NCBI GenBank assembly: GCA_900545025.1
Contig: UQXH01000013.1
Location: forward strand, 1-53,975
Direction of reading: 5' to 3'
Length of the DNA stretch: 53,975 nt
From: an uncultured Phascolarctobacterium sp.
GTDB lineage: Bacteria; Bacillota; Negativicutes; Acidaminococcales; Acidaminococcaceae
Positions within the stretch are counted from its first letter, which is position 1. Each line of letters begins with the position of its first letter. Both the position numbers and the translations under genes were made by a program. The notes beneath the pieces are model-generated. The model saw nothing but the letters and a program-made list of their open reading frames with translations. It made no database searches and was not told the origin of the DNA. Shown piece by piece: positions 16,427 to 26,381 of the stretch.

Positions 16427-19400
16427 CTACTGCTTTGCATTTATCCCAACCAACTGCGGCAAATGCTTTTCCAGCCAATCCAACGGCTTAATATCGCACC
16501 CAGCAATCTTAAAGATGAGCTGCGGCTCTTTACCGTTCTTAAAAGTCATCCGGCCCTGATATTCTTTCAGCAGGCTAAGTACAGCTTCTGAAGCAACTGC
16601 CGCATGCTCGCCGAAAGTAATGCGCAGTTCACTGGGCCGCACGCTGATGCCGCGAATCTTGATTAAGCGGCACAACCCGCGTAAAGCTGCAATACGCCAA
16701 AGAGCCTCTACCTCTGGCGGCGGATTACCAAAACGGTCGATAATCTCATCCAGCAAATCCTCACGTTCATTATACCGCATTTCGGCAAAACGTCGATACA
16801 GTTCCATCTTGTAACGCGGATCAGCAATATAACCGTCAGGAATATAGGCTTCCACTTCAATTTCCAGTACAGGCTCCGGCTCGTAGACATTCTTATCGGC
16901 ACCATTTTTCAGCCTGTTAATAGTCTGTTCCAACATTTCGCAATAAGCCGCAAAACCGATGCCCGTTATATGACCATGCTGCTGCGGGCCCAAAAGATTG
17001 CCAGCACCGCGTATTTCCAAATCGCGCATAGCAATTTTAAAGCCTGCACCCAGTTCTGTAAAGTCACGGATAGCCTGCAATCTTTTTTCGGCAACCTCAC
17101 TCAGCGCTTTATTAGGCTTATAGACAAAATAAGCATAAGCCAGACGACTGCTGCGACCTACACGTCCGCGCATCTGATACAGCTGCGATAAACCAAAGTT
17201 TTCTGCACCATCAATAATAATCGTGTTAGCCAGCGGCACGTCCAGTCCGTTTTCTACAATAGTAGTACACAGCAAAACATCACAGGTTCCCTCGTAAAAG
17301 GCTACCATGGCATCTTCCAAAGCATCCTCGCTCATCTGTCCGTGAGCAATCTTAATACTGATACCCGGCACAAGCTTGCGCAGCTTGCCTGCTATTGCCT
17401 CCAGACCGCTGACCCTGTTATGAATATAATAGATACGTCCGCCGCGTCGCAGCTCACGCTCCAGCGCTTCCTTAATCATGCCGTCGTTATATTCTGCCAC
17501 AAATGTTTCTACCGGCAGTCTGTCCTCCGGCGGAGATTCAATCACGCTCATATCACGACTGCTTACCAACGCCATGTGCAAAGTGCGCGGGATAGGTGTC
17601 GCTGACAAAGTCAGTACGTCGATGCCTGTACGCCATTTCTTGATTTTTTCCTTTTGGGCAACACCGAAGCGCTGTTCCTCATCAATAATCAAAAGCCCTA
17701 AATCACGAAAAACTATATCCTGCTGCAGCAAGCGATGCGTACCAATCAGAATATCTACTCGCCCCTCCTCCAGCCGCGCAATAATTTCTTTCTGTTCTTT
17801 AGCCGTACAAAAACGGTTAAGCATGGCTACATTTACGCCAAAACCATTCATGCGCTCGGAAAAAGTAAGATAATGCTGCTGGGCAAGCACGGTAGTCGGT
17901 ACCATAACTGCAACCTGTTTGCCGTCCATAACAGCTTTAAAAGCAGCTCTGATTGCAACTTCTGTCTTGCCATAACCAACATCGCCGCACAGCAATCTTT
18001 CCATAGGCTGCGGCTTTTCCATATCAGCCTTTATTTCTTTTATTGCCCGTAATTGGTCCGGTGTTTCTTCATATGGGAATTTATCCTCAAACTCCTTCTG
18101 CCATTGGGTATCCGGAGCAAAAGCATGGCCAGGGATAATCTGTCGTTGCGCATATAAGCGCAAAAGCTCCTCAGCCAGCTCGGTAATCGCCTTGGCTGCT
18201 TTGGCAGTAGTACGCTTCCAGTCTGCGCCGCCCATTTTGGATAATCTTGGCACCGCACCTTCATTGCCGACATATTTATGCAGCATCCCTACCTGGTCCA
18301 CCGGCACATACAGTTTGTCATCACCGGCATAAGCCAGCAGCAGATAGTCTCTGTGCACACCGTCGACAGCGACATTTTCAACACCGATATAACGACCGAT
18401 ACCATGCACCTTATGCACAACATAGTCTCCAGCCTTGATATCGGAGAAATACTCTAACTGCTTGCCCTGGTTTTTACTGTGCAGCCGCTTACGCTTCTGC
18501 ATCCCGAAAATATCACTTTCTGTAAGCAGCAGCCAGTCCTCATCCCAAAAGCGGAAACCATGGTCAAGCTCCCCAAACATTGCATTGATACAGCCCGGCT
18601 GCAAAGCATTTTCAGCATAAACAGCTTGCAAACCATAATTCGCCAAATTATCGGCAAAGCCGCGTGCCTTGATACTGCTGCTGAGCATAATCACCGGCGT
18701 AATTCCATCGCTGAGCCAGCCATGCAAATCCTCCTGCAGCATGGTAATGTTCTTATTATAAGGAGCGACTCCGCGTACCGGTATATTTATTGACGGAAGC
18801 TCACGCAGGTAACTATGGGCCAAAGCCGATACCAATACAGCTGCATGTTCACCGCATAAACGAACTATTTGCTGACAACTGAATAAATCTTCCGCATAAT
18901 TTTTATTTTCCTTATCCAGCTTTTCCAGCATGGAGAAAGTTTTTACCGGCTCATCAATAATGATAAGGGTATCTTTACCGCAGTAATCAAATAATGAGGC
19001 AGTACAATCTGTCGCTTCACTTATTTTCAGCGGTACTATTTTAACTTCGTCAAAGCTTTGCAAGCTGCGCTGGCTTTCCAGCTCAAAGCTGCGTACAGCG
19101 TCAATCTCATCATCAAACCATTCAATCCTTACAGGTCTGCTGCTGTTGATAGGATAGATATCCATGATATCGCCGCGCAGACAAAATTGTCCTAATGCGT
19201 CTACCTGATCCGTACGCTCATAGCCATATTCTATCAGCTGCTTCACCAGTTCCTGCTGTTCGCAATTTTCGCCAACTTTTACCAAGATTTGTTTATCATC
19301 AAGGCTTCCGGGTGAAAACTGCTTCTGCTGCCACGCTTCTGCAGTAATAAATACAATACCTTTTTCTTCGCCCTTCAAAAAACGCAGTGCCGCTGTACGC

Positions 19401-19711
19401 CCTGCCTGCAGTTCCAAACTTTGCGTTTCTGCCTGCACGCGCGGCAAATCAACAGGATACAGCTCCTGCATAGGCAGATCAGGATACAAATAGTTCAATT
19501 CTCTTCTATAAGCGCGTATTTCTTCGCGAGTGGCGACAAACAGTGCTAAGCTGCCCCTGCCTCCGCACGCCTTGTCCAGCGCAGACAAAAAGACCGACTT
19601 GTTGCTGCCCGACAACCCGGTTAAAACACACGCCTGCTGTTGTTTACGATAAGCTGCAGCCTGCCGGACTTCTTTGAGCACAGCCAGCTTATCAGTCAAA
19701 ATATTTTTCAT
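16427..19711 (-). CDS. mfd: Transcription-repair coupling factor Mfd
   Basis: 1094 residues. The N-terminal UvrB-homology module is followed by the RNA-polymerase-interacting domain (about YFSDIKAGDYVVHKVHGIGRY onward). The RecG-like translocase has Walker A GDVGYGKTE, the DEEQ box IIDEEQRFGV and the TRG region with RVGRSSRLAYAYF. The C-terminal TRCF domain closes it. Mfd displaces RNA polymerase stalled at lesions and recruits the Uvr system. It begins the conserved Firmicutes block, with the flippase gene 58 bp downstream. Confidence 0.97.
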   Translation of the reverse strand: MKNILTDKLAVLKEVRQAAAYRKQQQACVLTGLSGSNKSVFLSALDKACGGRGSLALFVATREEIRAYRRELNYLYPDLPMQELYPVDLPRVQAETQSLELQAGRTAALRFLKGEEKGIVFITAEAWQQKQFSPGSLDDKQILVKVGENCEQQELVKQLIEYGYERTDQVDALGQFCLRGDIMDIYPINSSRPVRIEWFDDEIDAVRSFELESQRSLQSFDEVKIVPLKISEATDCTASLFDYCGKDTLIIIDEPVKTFSMLEKLDKENKNYAEDLFSCQQIVRLCGEHAAVLVSALAHSYLRELPSINIPVRGVAPYNKNITMLQEDLHGWLSDGITPVIMLSSSIKARGFADNLANYGLQAVYAENALQPGCINAMFGELDHGFRFWDEDWLLLTESDIFGMQKRKRLHSKNQGKQLEYFSDIKAGDYVVHKVHGIGRYIGVENVAVDGVHRDYLLLAYAGDDKLYVPVDQVGMLHKYVGNEGAVPRLSKMGGADWKRTTAKAAKAITELAEELLRLYAQRQIIPGHAFAPDTQWQKEFEDKFPYEETPDQLRAIKEIKADMEKPQPMERLLCGDVGYGKTEVAIRAAFKAVMDGKQVAVMVPTTVLAQQHYLTFSERMNGFGVNVAMLNRFCTAKEQKEIIARLEEGRVDILIGTHRLLQQDIVFRDLGLLIIDEEQRFGVAQKEKIKKWRTGIDVLTLSATPIPRTLHMALVSSRDMSVIESPPEDRLPVETFVAEYNDGMIKEALERELRRGGRIYYIHNRVSGLEAIAGKLRKLVPGISIKIAHGQMSEDALEDAMVAFYEGTCDVLLCTTIVENGLDVPLANTIIIDGAENFGLSQLYQMRGRVGRSSRLAYAYFVYKPNKALSEVAEKRLQAIRDFTELGAGFKIAMRDLEIRGAGNLLGPQQHGHITGIGFAAYCEMLEQTINRLKNGADKNVYEPEPVLEIEVEAYIPDGYIADPRYKMELYRRFAEMRYNEREDLLDEIIDRFGNPPPEVEALWRIAALRGLCRLIKIRGISVRPSELRITFGEHAAVASEAVLSLLKEYQGRMTFKNGKEPQLIFKIAGCDIKPLDWLEKHLPQLVGINAKQ

Positions 19712-19740
19712 AAGAATATCCAGACTTCCATCTCTTAATA

Positions 19741-19777
19741 TCTAAAAAAAGGGTTTTAGCAACAAGCTAAAACCCTT
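19741..19777 (-). terminator. Intrinsic terminator of glpX
   Basis: A perfect 12-bp stem (19749-19760 with 19766-19777) and a 5-nt loop, followed by TTTTTTTAGA on the minus strand. It isolates glpX from mfd. Confidence 0.9.
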
Positions 19778-19789
19778 ATCTGCTTAATC

Positions 19790-20752
19790 TTACAGCTTAA
19801 CTGCAAAATCCTTACGGTCAAAGCTATGGATAGCATCAACAAATCTTACAGTACCGGTTTTATATCTGGTAGAGATGGTATGAGTACGAACACCGCCGCC
19901 AAAATAACGCAGTCCGGTCAGCATATTGCAGTTAGTAATAGCGGTTGCAGTAAACATGCAGTCATCGCCTTTTACCAAATCATCCAAAGTAAGCACTTTA
20001 TTGCAGTCAGCTATGCCCATTTCCAGGCAGCGTTTTGCCTGCGCTTCATCTTCCGGGCACAGTTTAGCCTGCATATCGCCGCCCAAACATTTAATAGCTA
20101 CAGCAGCCAGTACGCCTTCAGGAGCACCGCCGCAACCGATGTACATATGTACGCCGGTACCTTCAATGCCTGCATTGACGATGGGGTTTACATCACCGTC
20201 GGTAATCAGCTGAATGCGTGCACCGGCACTGCGGATTTCATCCATAATGCCATAATGACGTTCACGGTCCAGCAAGACTACATTCAAGTCAGAAACTTCA
20301 CGGTCCAAAGCTCTGGCAACACGCTGCAGATTTTCCTTGACAGGAGCGTTGATATCAATGCAGCCTTTAGCACGTGGGCCAACTGCGATTTTATCCATAT
20401 ACATATCGGGCGCATGCAGCAGGCATCCTTTCGGTGCGATAGCGATAACAGCGATAGCACCAGGCTGTCCCTTAGCTACCAGATTAGTGCCTTCAACAGG
20501 GTCTACGGCAATATCTACAGCGGGACCGCCTGCACCCACTTCTTCACCAATGTACAGCATCGGCGCTTCATCCATTTCACCTTCGCCGATAACTACGGTA
20601 CCGCTGATATTTACGGTATCAAACATTTTACGCATGGCATCTACAGCCAGTTGGTCGGCACCGTTCTTATCGCCTCTGCCAACGCTGCGTCCGCAGGCGA
20701 TAGCAGCTGCTTCTGTAACACGTACAAATTCCATGGAAAGTTCTCTGTTCAT
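19790..20752 (-). CDS. glpX: Fructose-1,6-bisphosphatase, class II
   Basis: Gluconeogenic dephosphorylation of fructose-1,6-bisphosphate. 320 residues. The lithium-sensitive phosphatase metal site DPVEGTNLVAKG follows GEGEMDEAPMLYIGEEVG. ITDGDVNPIV and GIGGAPEGV-like stretch GCGGAPEGVLAAVAIK are present as in GlpX. AAGGAG is about 11 nt before the ATG. It appears monocistronic with its own terminator. Confidence 0.96.
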   Translation of the reverse strand: MNRELSMEFVRVTEAAAIACGRSVGRGDKNGADQLAVDAMRKMFDTVNISGTVVIGEGEMDEAPMLYIGEEVGAGGPAVDIAVDPVEGTNLVAKGQPGAIAVIAIAPKGCLLHAPDMYMDKIAVGPRAKGCIDINAPVKENLQRVARALDREVSDLNVVLLDRERHYGIMDEIRSAGARIQLITDGDVNPIVNAGIEGTGVHMYIGCGGAPEGVLAAVAIKCLGGDMQAKLCPEDEAQAKRCLEMGIADCNKVLTLDDLVKGDDCMFTATAITNCNMLTGLRYFGGGVRTHTISTRYKTGTVRFVDAIHSFDRKDFAVKL

Positions 20753-20832
20753 TATTCACATCACTCCTTGTGGAAAATTCAGACATCTCTTTTTATTATG
20801 ACACTTTCAGCATGTTTACGCAACTGTAAAAA

Positions 20833-21399
20833 CTAAGCTAAAATCCTCAGCAGTAAATTAGCAATAATCTGCAGCGGCCAGATAAAGACGATATATAAAA
20901 GCAGCAGGCTGAATAAAACTGTTACAGCTGAACGTTTAAAATCTATCAGATATACCACTTCCAGCGACCGCATTAAAAGATACAGCATCCAGCAAAAGCC
21001 GGTTGCAACAATACCAGCCAGCAGTACTAAGCCTGCCAACCCCATTTTCCCTGCCAGCAATGATATTGGCGTCAACAGCAGAAACGGCAGCGTCGTATAG
21101 CCTAAAAGACAGATCAGCCCTTTAGGATCACCGGAAACAGCGCCAAAGGTTTCCAATATTCCGTGCAGTAAAAAACCATACAGCGTCAATGCCGTACCTA
21201 AAATCATGACGCTGGCGATAATTATGGCAAAGCGCACTTCCAGCGGCTGCTCCATCAGCCAGACATTGGTGGCAACGCCGGCAAAAAAGCCCGTGCTCAT
21301 AGCAAAATACCAGCCACTGCGCCACAGACACGGTTTTTTTACCAGTACGGTCATGCCGGCCTTGGTGTCAAAAAGCACATCGAAGGTCTTTCTTCTCAT
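20833..21399 (-). CDS. Yip1-domain membrane protein
   Basis: 188 residues with five likely membrane helices (about 27-47, 55-80, 92-115, 118-142, 155-185) and a cytoplasmic N-terminus, MRRKTFDVLFDTKAGMTVLVKKPCL. The layout fits the bacterial Yip1 family, whose function is unknown. The start lies 6 bp after the sppA stop, so the two are probably co-transcribed and may act together in envelope maintenance. Confidence 0.7.
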   Translation of the reverse strand: MRRKTFDVLFDTKAGMTVLVKKPCLWRSGWYFAMSTGFFAGVATNVWLMEQPLEVRFAIIIASVMILGTALTLYGFLLHGILETFGAVSGDPKGLICLLGYTTLPFLLLTPISLLAGKMGLAGLVLLAGIVATGFCWMLYLLMRSLEVVYLIDFKRSAVTVLFSLLLLYIVFIWPLQIIANLLLRILA

Positions 21400-21405
21400 C
21401 TGCTA

Positions 21406-22338
21406 TCACCTCTCTGCTCTCGGTGATACTCCCTGCTGTGCAGCACCGGTTAATTGCTGCAAAAGCTGTCCTTTGATACTGTTTGCTATTTCAGCAGATA
21501 AAAACAGCTCCCAAGGCTGCTGTTTTGCTTTTTCTTTAACAGGCGGCATACCCTGGATTCCTGCTAATTTACCAGCTTCTGCCAGCGCATCATAATAATT
21601 GCCTATTTCATCTACCAGCCCAACATTCTTAGCCTGCTGTCCTGTATAAATACGTCCGTCAGCCAGTTGTCTTACCTTAGCAGCATCCATCTGTCGGCCT
21701 ACAGCCACAGTAGCAATAAAGCTTTCATAAATTTCGTTGACAATATTTTGCAGGATGACTTTCTCTTCTGCCGTCATCGGTCGGTCATTACTTAAAATAT
21801 CCTTGTAGGGCCCGCTTTTAATCTTTTCGCTGGTAATCCCGATTTTTTTATACAATTCTTCAGTATTCATATAAGGCATATATACACCTATGCTGCCGGT
21901 AAGAGTCGTAGCATTAGCGTAAATCTTATCGCTGCAGCAGGCAGCAATCCAATAAGCAGCAGAAGCGCCCATATCTCCCATAGCAGCTACAATCGGCTTC
22001 TTGGTTTCTGTTTTAAAACGAAGCAGCTCTCTGCTGATTTCCTCAGCCGCAGTAGCGCTGCCGCCGCCGGAATCGATACGCAGTACCAGCGCTTTAACAC
22101 TGTCATCGGCAGCCGCATCTCTGATCTGCTTCATAACGCTGCCGCTGGTAACGCCGGAAGCCTGTCCGAAAAGATTTTCCTCCTCAGAGCCGCTCACAAT
22201 AGTTCCTTCGATATCTATTACTGCCACTCTATCTTGTACGTTCACCACTTCCTCGTTATTATTGCCTTTAAGCAAGGATACGACGAAACTCAGTACCGCA
22301 AGCAGCAATATTGCACTAACAAAAAACTTTTTCAGCAT
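21406..22338 (-). CDS. sppA: Signal peptide peptidase SppA (short form)
   Basis: Membrane-anchored serine protease that degrades cleaved signal peptides. 310 residues, with an N-terminal anchor at about 5-24. The catalytic Ser is expected at S126 in GDMGASAAYW and the general base Lys at K179 in KSGPYKD. The substrate-site glycines IDSGGGS (88-94) are also visible. The length corresponds to the single-domain Bacillus-type enzyme rather than the 67-kDa form. GGAGG precedes the ATG. It is co-directional with the Yip1 gene. Confidence 0.95.
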   Translation of the reverse strand: MLKKFFVSAILLLAVLSFVVSLLKGNNNEEVVNVQDRVAVIDIEGTIVSGSEEENLFGQASGVTSGSVMKQIRDAAADDSVKALVLRIDSGGGSATAAEEISRELLRFKTETKKPIVAAMGDMGASAAYWIAACCSDKIYANATTLTGSIGVYMPYMNTEELYKKIGITSEKIKSGPYKDILSNDRPMTAEEKVILQNIVNEIYESFIATVAVGRQMDAAKVRQLADGRIYTGQQAKNVGLVDEIGNYYDALAEAGKLAGIQGMPPVKEKAKQQPWELFLSAEIANSIKGQLLQQLTGAAQQGVSPRAER

Positions 22339-22361
22339 TATTTACCTCCTATAAAATCTAA

Positions 22362-22400
22362 AGAAAAACAAAAGCAGACTGCATTGAAGCAGCCTGCTTT
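22362..22400 (-). terminator. Intrinsic terminator of pyrG
   Basis: A stem of about 12 bp (22371-22382 with 22389-22400, one wobble) and a 6-nt loop, followed on the minus strand by TTGTTTTTCTTT. Confidence 0.8.
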
Positions 22401-22415
22401 GCCATTAAATTAATC

Positions 22416-24035
22416 TTACTGCTTTTGTTCCCGCAAAGCAGCTGCAATGAAATCACGGAACAGCGGATGGGGATTGGTAGGACGAGATTTAAATTCGGGA
22501 TGGAACTGTGCTCCCAGGAACCAGGGATGAACGTCCTGCGGCAGTTCAACAATCTCTACCAGACGACCGTTAGGCAGCGTCCCGCCGATTACAAGGCCGT
22601 TCTTAATGATTTCTTCACGGAAAGCGTTATTAAATTCATAACGATGACGATGACGTTCATAAATGAGTTCTTCACCATAAGCTTTCTGAGTAAGAGTACC
22701 CGGGTAAACTTTGCACGGATACAACCCCAGACGCATGGTACCGCCCATATCTTCAACGTCAACCTGTTCAGCCATCAAATCAATTACAGGGTATTTGGTC
22801 TGAGCATCAAACTCGGAGCTGTTGGCATTTTCCATGCCGCATTTATGACGCGCATATTCAATTACGGCACATTGCATACCAAGGCAGATACCAAAGAACG
22901 GAATCTTGTTTTCACGTGCATACTGGATAGCTTTAATCTTGCCTTCGATACCACGGTCACCAAAACCGCCAGGAACAAGGATACCGTCAACGTCTGCCAT
23001 GACTTCGTCCATTTTCACGTCTGCGCCTTCAATGGTTTCAGCATTAACCCATTTAATCTCCAGTTCTGCTTCATTAAATACAGCAGCATGACGCAGGGAT
23101 TCAGTAATACTGATGTAAGCATCCTGCAGTTCTACATATTTACCTACTACGGCAATAGTTACTTTCTTGTCGTATTTTTTCAGAATACGTGCTACCATAT
23201 CATGCCAGCCGGACATATCTTTCGGACGATCTTCCACGTCAAGCTTTTTCAATACGATAGTGTCAAGGCCCTGTTCTTCCATTAACATGGGGACTTCATA
23301 AATACTCTTAGCAGTCAGGTTCTGAATAACTGCATCCGGGTCAACATCGCAGAACATCGCCATTTTTTCGCACATATCTTTGGAAATTTCTTTTTCACTG
23401 CGGCAAACGATGATATCAGGCGAAATACCGATGCTGCGCAGTTCCTTAACGCTGTGCTGAGTAGGTTTTGTTTTCAGCTCGCCGGCAGCAGAAATGTACG
23501 GCACCAAAGTTACATGGATGTACAAAACATCGCTTTTGCCAACTTCTTTCTTTACCTGTCTGATTGCTTCCAGGAACGGTAAGCTTTCAATATCGCCAAC
23601 GGTACCGCCGATTTCAGTAATAACGAAATCTGCATTGTCTTCACGGCCTACGCGGAAAACTCTTTCTTTGATTTCGTTAGTAACGTGAGGAATTACCTGC
23701 ACGGTACCGCCAAGATAATCGCCGCGGCGTTCTTTGTTAATTACGGACTGATAAATCTTACCAGCGGTTACATTAGAACCTTTGGAAAGATTGATGTCAA
23801 TAAAACGTTCATAGTGTCCCAAATCCAGGTCAGTTTCAGCACCGTCATCGGTAACGAACACTTCACCATGCTGGTAAGGGCTCATGGTGCCAGGGTCAAT
23901 ATTGATATACGGGTCGAATTTTTGAATAGTAACCTTAAAGCCACGGCTTTTCAGCAAGCGGCCTAAAGAAGCAGCAGTAATACCTTTGCCCAAAGAAGAA
24001 ACTACACCGCCAGTTACAAAAATATATTTTGTCAT
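22416..24035 (-). CDS. pyrG: CTP synthase
   Basis: Makes CTP from UTP, ATP and glutamine. 539 residues from the ATG at 24035; the ATG at 24047 sits directly on the AAAGGGA ribosome site and is unlikely. The synthase domain starts TKYIFVTGGVVSSLGKG and contains EIGGTVGDIES. The class I glutamine amidotransferase domain (about 300-535) has the nucleophile elbow GICLGMQ and C-terminal HPEFKSRP. It lies downstream of argS, co-directional, with its own terminator. Confidence 0.98.
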   Translation of the reverse strand: MTKYIFVTGGVVSSLGKGITAASLGRLLKSRGFKVTIQKFDPYINIDPGTMSPYQHGEVFVTDDGAETDLDLGHYERFIDINLSKGSNVTAGKIYQSVINKERRGDYLGGTVQVIPHVTNEIKERVFRVGREDNADFVITEIGGTVGDIESLPFLEAIRQVKKEVGKSDVLYIHVTLVPYISAAGELKTKPTQHSVKELRSIGISPDIIVCRSEKEISKDMCEKMAMFCDVDPDAVIQNLTAKSIYEVPMLMEEQGLDTIVLKKLDVEDRPKDMSGWHDMVARILKKYDKKVTIAVVGKYVELQDAYISITESLRHAAVFNEAELEIKWVNAETIEGADVKMDEVMADVDGILVPGGFGDRGIEGKIKAIQYARENKIPFFGICLGMQCAVIEYARHKCGMENANSSEFDAQTKYPVIDLMAEQVDVEDMGGTMRLGLYPCKVYPGTLTQKAYGEELIYERHRHRYEFNNAFREEIIKNGLVIGGTLPNGRLVEIVELPQDVHPWFLGAQFHPEFKSRPTNPHPLFRDFIAAALREQKQ

Positions 24036-24076
24036 TTTAATTCCCATCCCTTTCTTTCCACAGAATCAAATGATTA

Positions 24077-25741
24077 TTACATTCTTTCAGGTGCGGATAC
24101 ACCAAGTATACCAAGTGCATGTCTGATAACATGACCTACTGCTTTAACCAATGCAATACGGGCCTGCTGTACATCGCTGTCAACGCCAAGGATGCGGCAT
24201 TGATTATAGAAGGAATGGAACAGTCCTGCCAGTTCATGTACATAGTGTGCAACACGATGTACTGCTCTTTCTTTAGCAGCAGCAGCAATCAGTTCAGGAT
24301 ATTCGCCTAATTTTTTGATCAATTCCAGTTCACATGCTTCAGTCAGTACGGACAGCTTCAGTTCTTCAGCCGCTGCCGGAGTAATACCAGCTTCTTTCAG
24401 CTGACGCATAATGCTGCAGATACGAGCATGAGCATATTGAATATAGTAAACAGGATTTTCGTTAGATTTTTCTGCCGCCAGTGTCAAATCAAAATCAAGC
24501 TGGCTGTCGATAGAACGCATTACAAAGAAGAAACGGGCAGCGTCAGTGCCAACTTCTTCAATCAGCTCATTCAAAGTAACGCTCTGACCGGTGCGTTTGG
24601 ACATTTTTACCAGTTCGCCATTACGATACAGGCTTACCATTTGCAGAATCAGCACTTCCAGCTGTTCCGGTTTGTAGCCCAAAGCGCCCACAGCAGCTTT
24701 CATTCTGGCAATATAGCCATGGTGATCTGCGCCCCACAGATTGATTACACGGTCAAAACCACGGGCAAATTTATTCTGATGATAAGCAATGTCAGCAGCA
24801 AAATAGGTAGGAATACCATTATCGCGGATAACAACACGGTCTTTGTCATCGCCATGTTCAGTAGCTTTAAGCCAAAGCGCACCGTCTTTTTCATATACAT
24901 AGCCGCGTTCTTTCAACAGTTCGCAGGCTTTAGTAATAGCATCTGCATCATGCAGGCTTTGTTCACTGAACCATACATCAAAATGTACGTTAAATGCTTC
25001 CAAGTCTTCTTTCAATGCAGCAAGTTTTTCTTTTAAAGCAATAGTGCGGAACTGCTGCAGTCTTTCACCCTCCTCCATATGGAGGAATTTATCACCATAG
25101 ATGCGTACTATTCTTTTGGCAGTTTCCACAATATCATAGCCATGATAACCATTTTCAGGGAATTCTACCTGCTGGCCTAATTCTTCCAGATAACGGGCAT
25201 TAACAGAAGCAGCCAGATTGTTAATCTGATTGCCGGCGTCATTGATATAATACTCACGGGTAATATCATAACCGGCAGCTTTCATCAGATTAGCCAGTGC
25301 ACTGCCTACGGCAGCTCCGCGTCCATGACCAACATGCAGCGGGCCGGTCGGATTGGCACTTACATATTCCAGCTGGATTTTTTCTTTGCAGTCATTCTGC
25401 AGATTACCATAATTTTCACCGGCAGCAATAATGTTTGCCAGCATATCATACATCCAATCCTGCTTTAAATAAAAATTGATAAAGCCAGGACCAGCAATCT
25501 CAGTTTTTTCAATATAGGCACATGCCAGATTATCAGTTACAGCCTGAGCAATCATACGCGGATTGCATTTTAAGCTGCGCGCAGACTGCATCGCAAAGTT
25601 AGTGGCAAAATCACCAAACTCTTTTTGCGGCGGCACCTCCAAAAGTACCTCCGGCAGTTCCCCTGCCTTTATAGCTCCCTGAGCAATGGCTTTCTGTGCA
25701 GCTGCCACAATAGCCTCTGCCAGCACCTGTTTAATATCCAC
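24077..25741 (-). CDS. argS: Arginyl-tRNA synthetase
   Basis: Class I synthetase that charges tRNA-Arg. 554 residues. The N-terminal Add1 domain is followed by the HIGH-type signature HVGHGRG and the KMSKR loop (VKMSKRTGQSV). The C-terminal DALR anticodon-binding domain ends with HALGILGVSAPERM. The start is GTG at 25741, sharing one base with the TAG stop of the DUF1934 gene, so the two are translationally coupled. The ribosome site GAGGAAG lies inside the upstream gene. Confidence 0.98.
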   Translation of the reverse strand: MDIKQVLAEAIVAAAQKAIAQGAIKAGELPEVLLEVPPQKEFGDFATNFAMQSARSLKCNPRMIAQAVTDNLACAYIEKTEIAGPGFINFYLKQDWMYDMLANIIAAGENYGNLQNDCKEKIQLEYVSANPTGPLHVGHGRGAAVGSALANLMKAAGYDITREYYINDAGNQINNLAASVNARYLEELGQQVEFPENGYHGYDIVETAKRIVRIYGDKFLHMEEGERLQQFRTIALKEKLAALKEDLEAFNVHFDVWFSEQSLHDADAITKACELLKERGYVYEKDGALWLKATEHGDDKDRVVIRDNGIPTYFAADIAYHQNKFARGFDRVINLWGADHHGYIARMKAAVGALGYKPEQLEVLILQMVSLYRNGELVKMSKRTGQSVTLNELIEEVGTDAARFFFVMRSIDSQLDFDLTLAAEKSNENPVYYIQYAHARICSIMRQLKEAGITPAAAEELKLSVLTEACELELIKKLGEYPELIAAAAKERAVHRVAHYVHELAGLFHSFYNQCRILGVDSDVQQARIALVKAVGHVIRHALGILGVSAPERM

Positions 25742-26163
25742 TATACTTCTTCCTCCTTGATGTCTATTATAATCTTCATATCTCCATAAGGCTTACTATC
25801 CTGAGACAGTGTGTATTCTACATCGATATGCCAGGAACCTTCACGACTCTCCGTATACAGATAGCGAGTAAAGGTTTCCAACGGTATATTAAGGTACGGA
25901 GTTTTGTAAGCACTTCTGTCCGTATAGCCTTGAAAAAATTCCTGTCTGTGTTCCAGGCTGCCGCTGCGGATGATAACAAGTCGTTCTTCATCCCATTTCA
26001 GCGTAGTCTTAGTCCCTTCCAGTCCGGTTTCAGCCGGCTCATCATAAAAAACGTACTTTTTGCCGTTTTTTTCCGCCATACTGCCGGTATAAACATGTCT
26101 TGTTTGCTGTTCGTTCTGCCCGTCTTTCATGACGCTGGCAATATACACTTTTACAGATTTCAT
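25741..26163 (-). CDS. DUF1934 family calycin-like protein (YwiB type)
   Basis: 140 residues, soluble, no signal peptide, a mostly beta pattern consistent with the small calycin-like barrel of DUF1934. The function is unknown. In Bacillus the relative ywiB also precedes argS, so the linkage is conserved. The ATG at 26163 has GGGGAAG about 10 nt upstream; the reading frame opens earlier at a TTG (26184), which is less likely. It is the first gene of the argS-pyrG unit, behind the promoter at 26307-26335. Confidence 0.8.
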   Translation of the reverse strand: MKSVKVYIASVMKDGQNEQQTRHVYTGSMAEKNGKKYVFYDEPAETGLEGTKTTLKWDEERLVIIRSGSLEHRQEFFQGYTDRSAYKTPYLNIPLETFTRYLYTESREGSWHIDVEYTLSQDSKPYGDMKIIIDIKEEEV

Positions 26164-26300
26164 AAGAATATTACTTCCCCGCAAACACGATTAGAGCCTG
26201 CCCACTTTTCGTTCAGTACCTTATGATCGAAAAGGAGCAAGCTCCCAAAAGATTTTTGTCAATTTAATGCATAAAGCAATAAAAAAGACCTTTTATATTC
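26164..26300 (-). other. Structured 5' leader of the DUF1934-argS unit
   Basis: About 137 nt lie between the predicted start of transcription and the ATG. Two adjacent hairpins are visible: CTTTTCG (26205-26211) with CGAAAAG (26228-26234), and GGAGC/GCTCC (26234-26245). I see no T-box sequence. Function unknown. Confidence 0.4.
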
Positions 26301-26306
26301 TTCAAT

Positions 26307-26335
26307 ATTATATAACAGCTGGTAAAGTCAGTCAA
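26307..26335 (-). promoter_or_regulatory. Sigma-70-type promoter for DUF1934-argS-pyrG
   Basis: On the minus strand TTGACT (26335-26330), a 17-bp spacer, then TATAAT (26312-26307). This is close to consensus. It diverges from the putP promoter about 70 bp away. Confidence 0.75.
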
Positions 26336-26381
26336 GAAAAGGATATTTCTGTTATATTTTCACAGCTTATGTTCTGAACAC

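Noticed and set aside
19826..20836. 336-codon open frame on the plus strand
   Set aside because: Antisense to glpX, which has complete catalytic motifs; no supporting ribosome site or domain.
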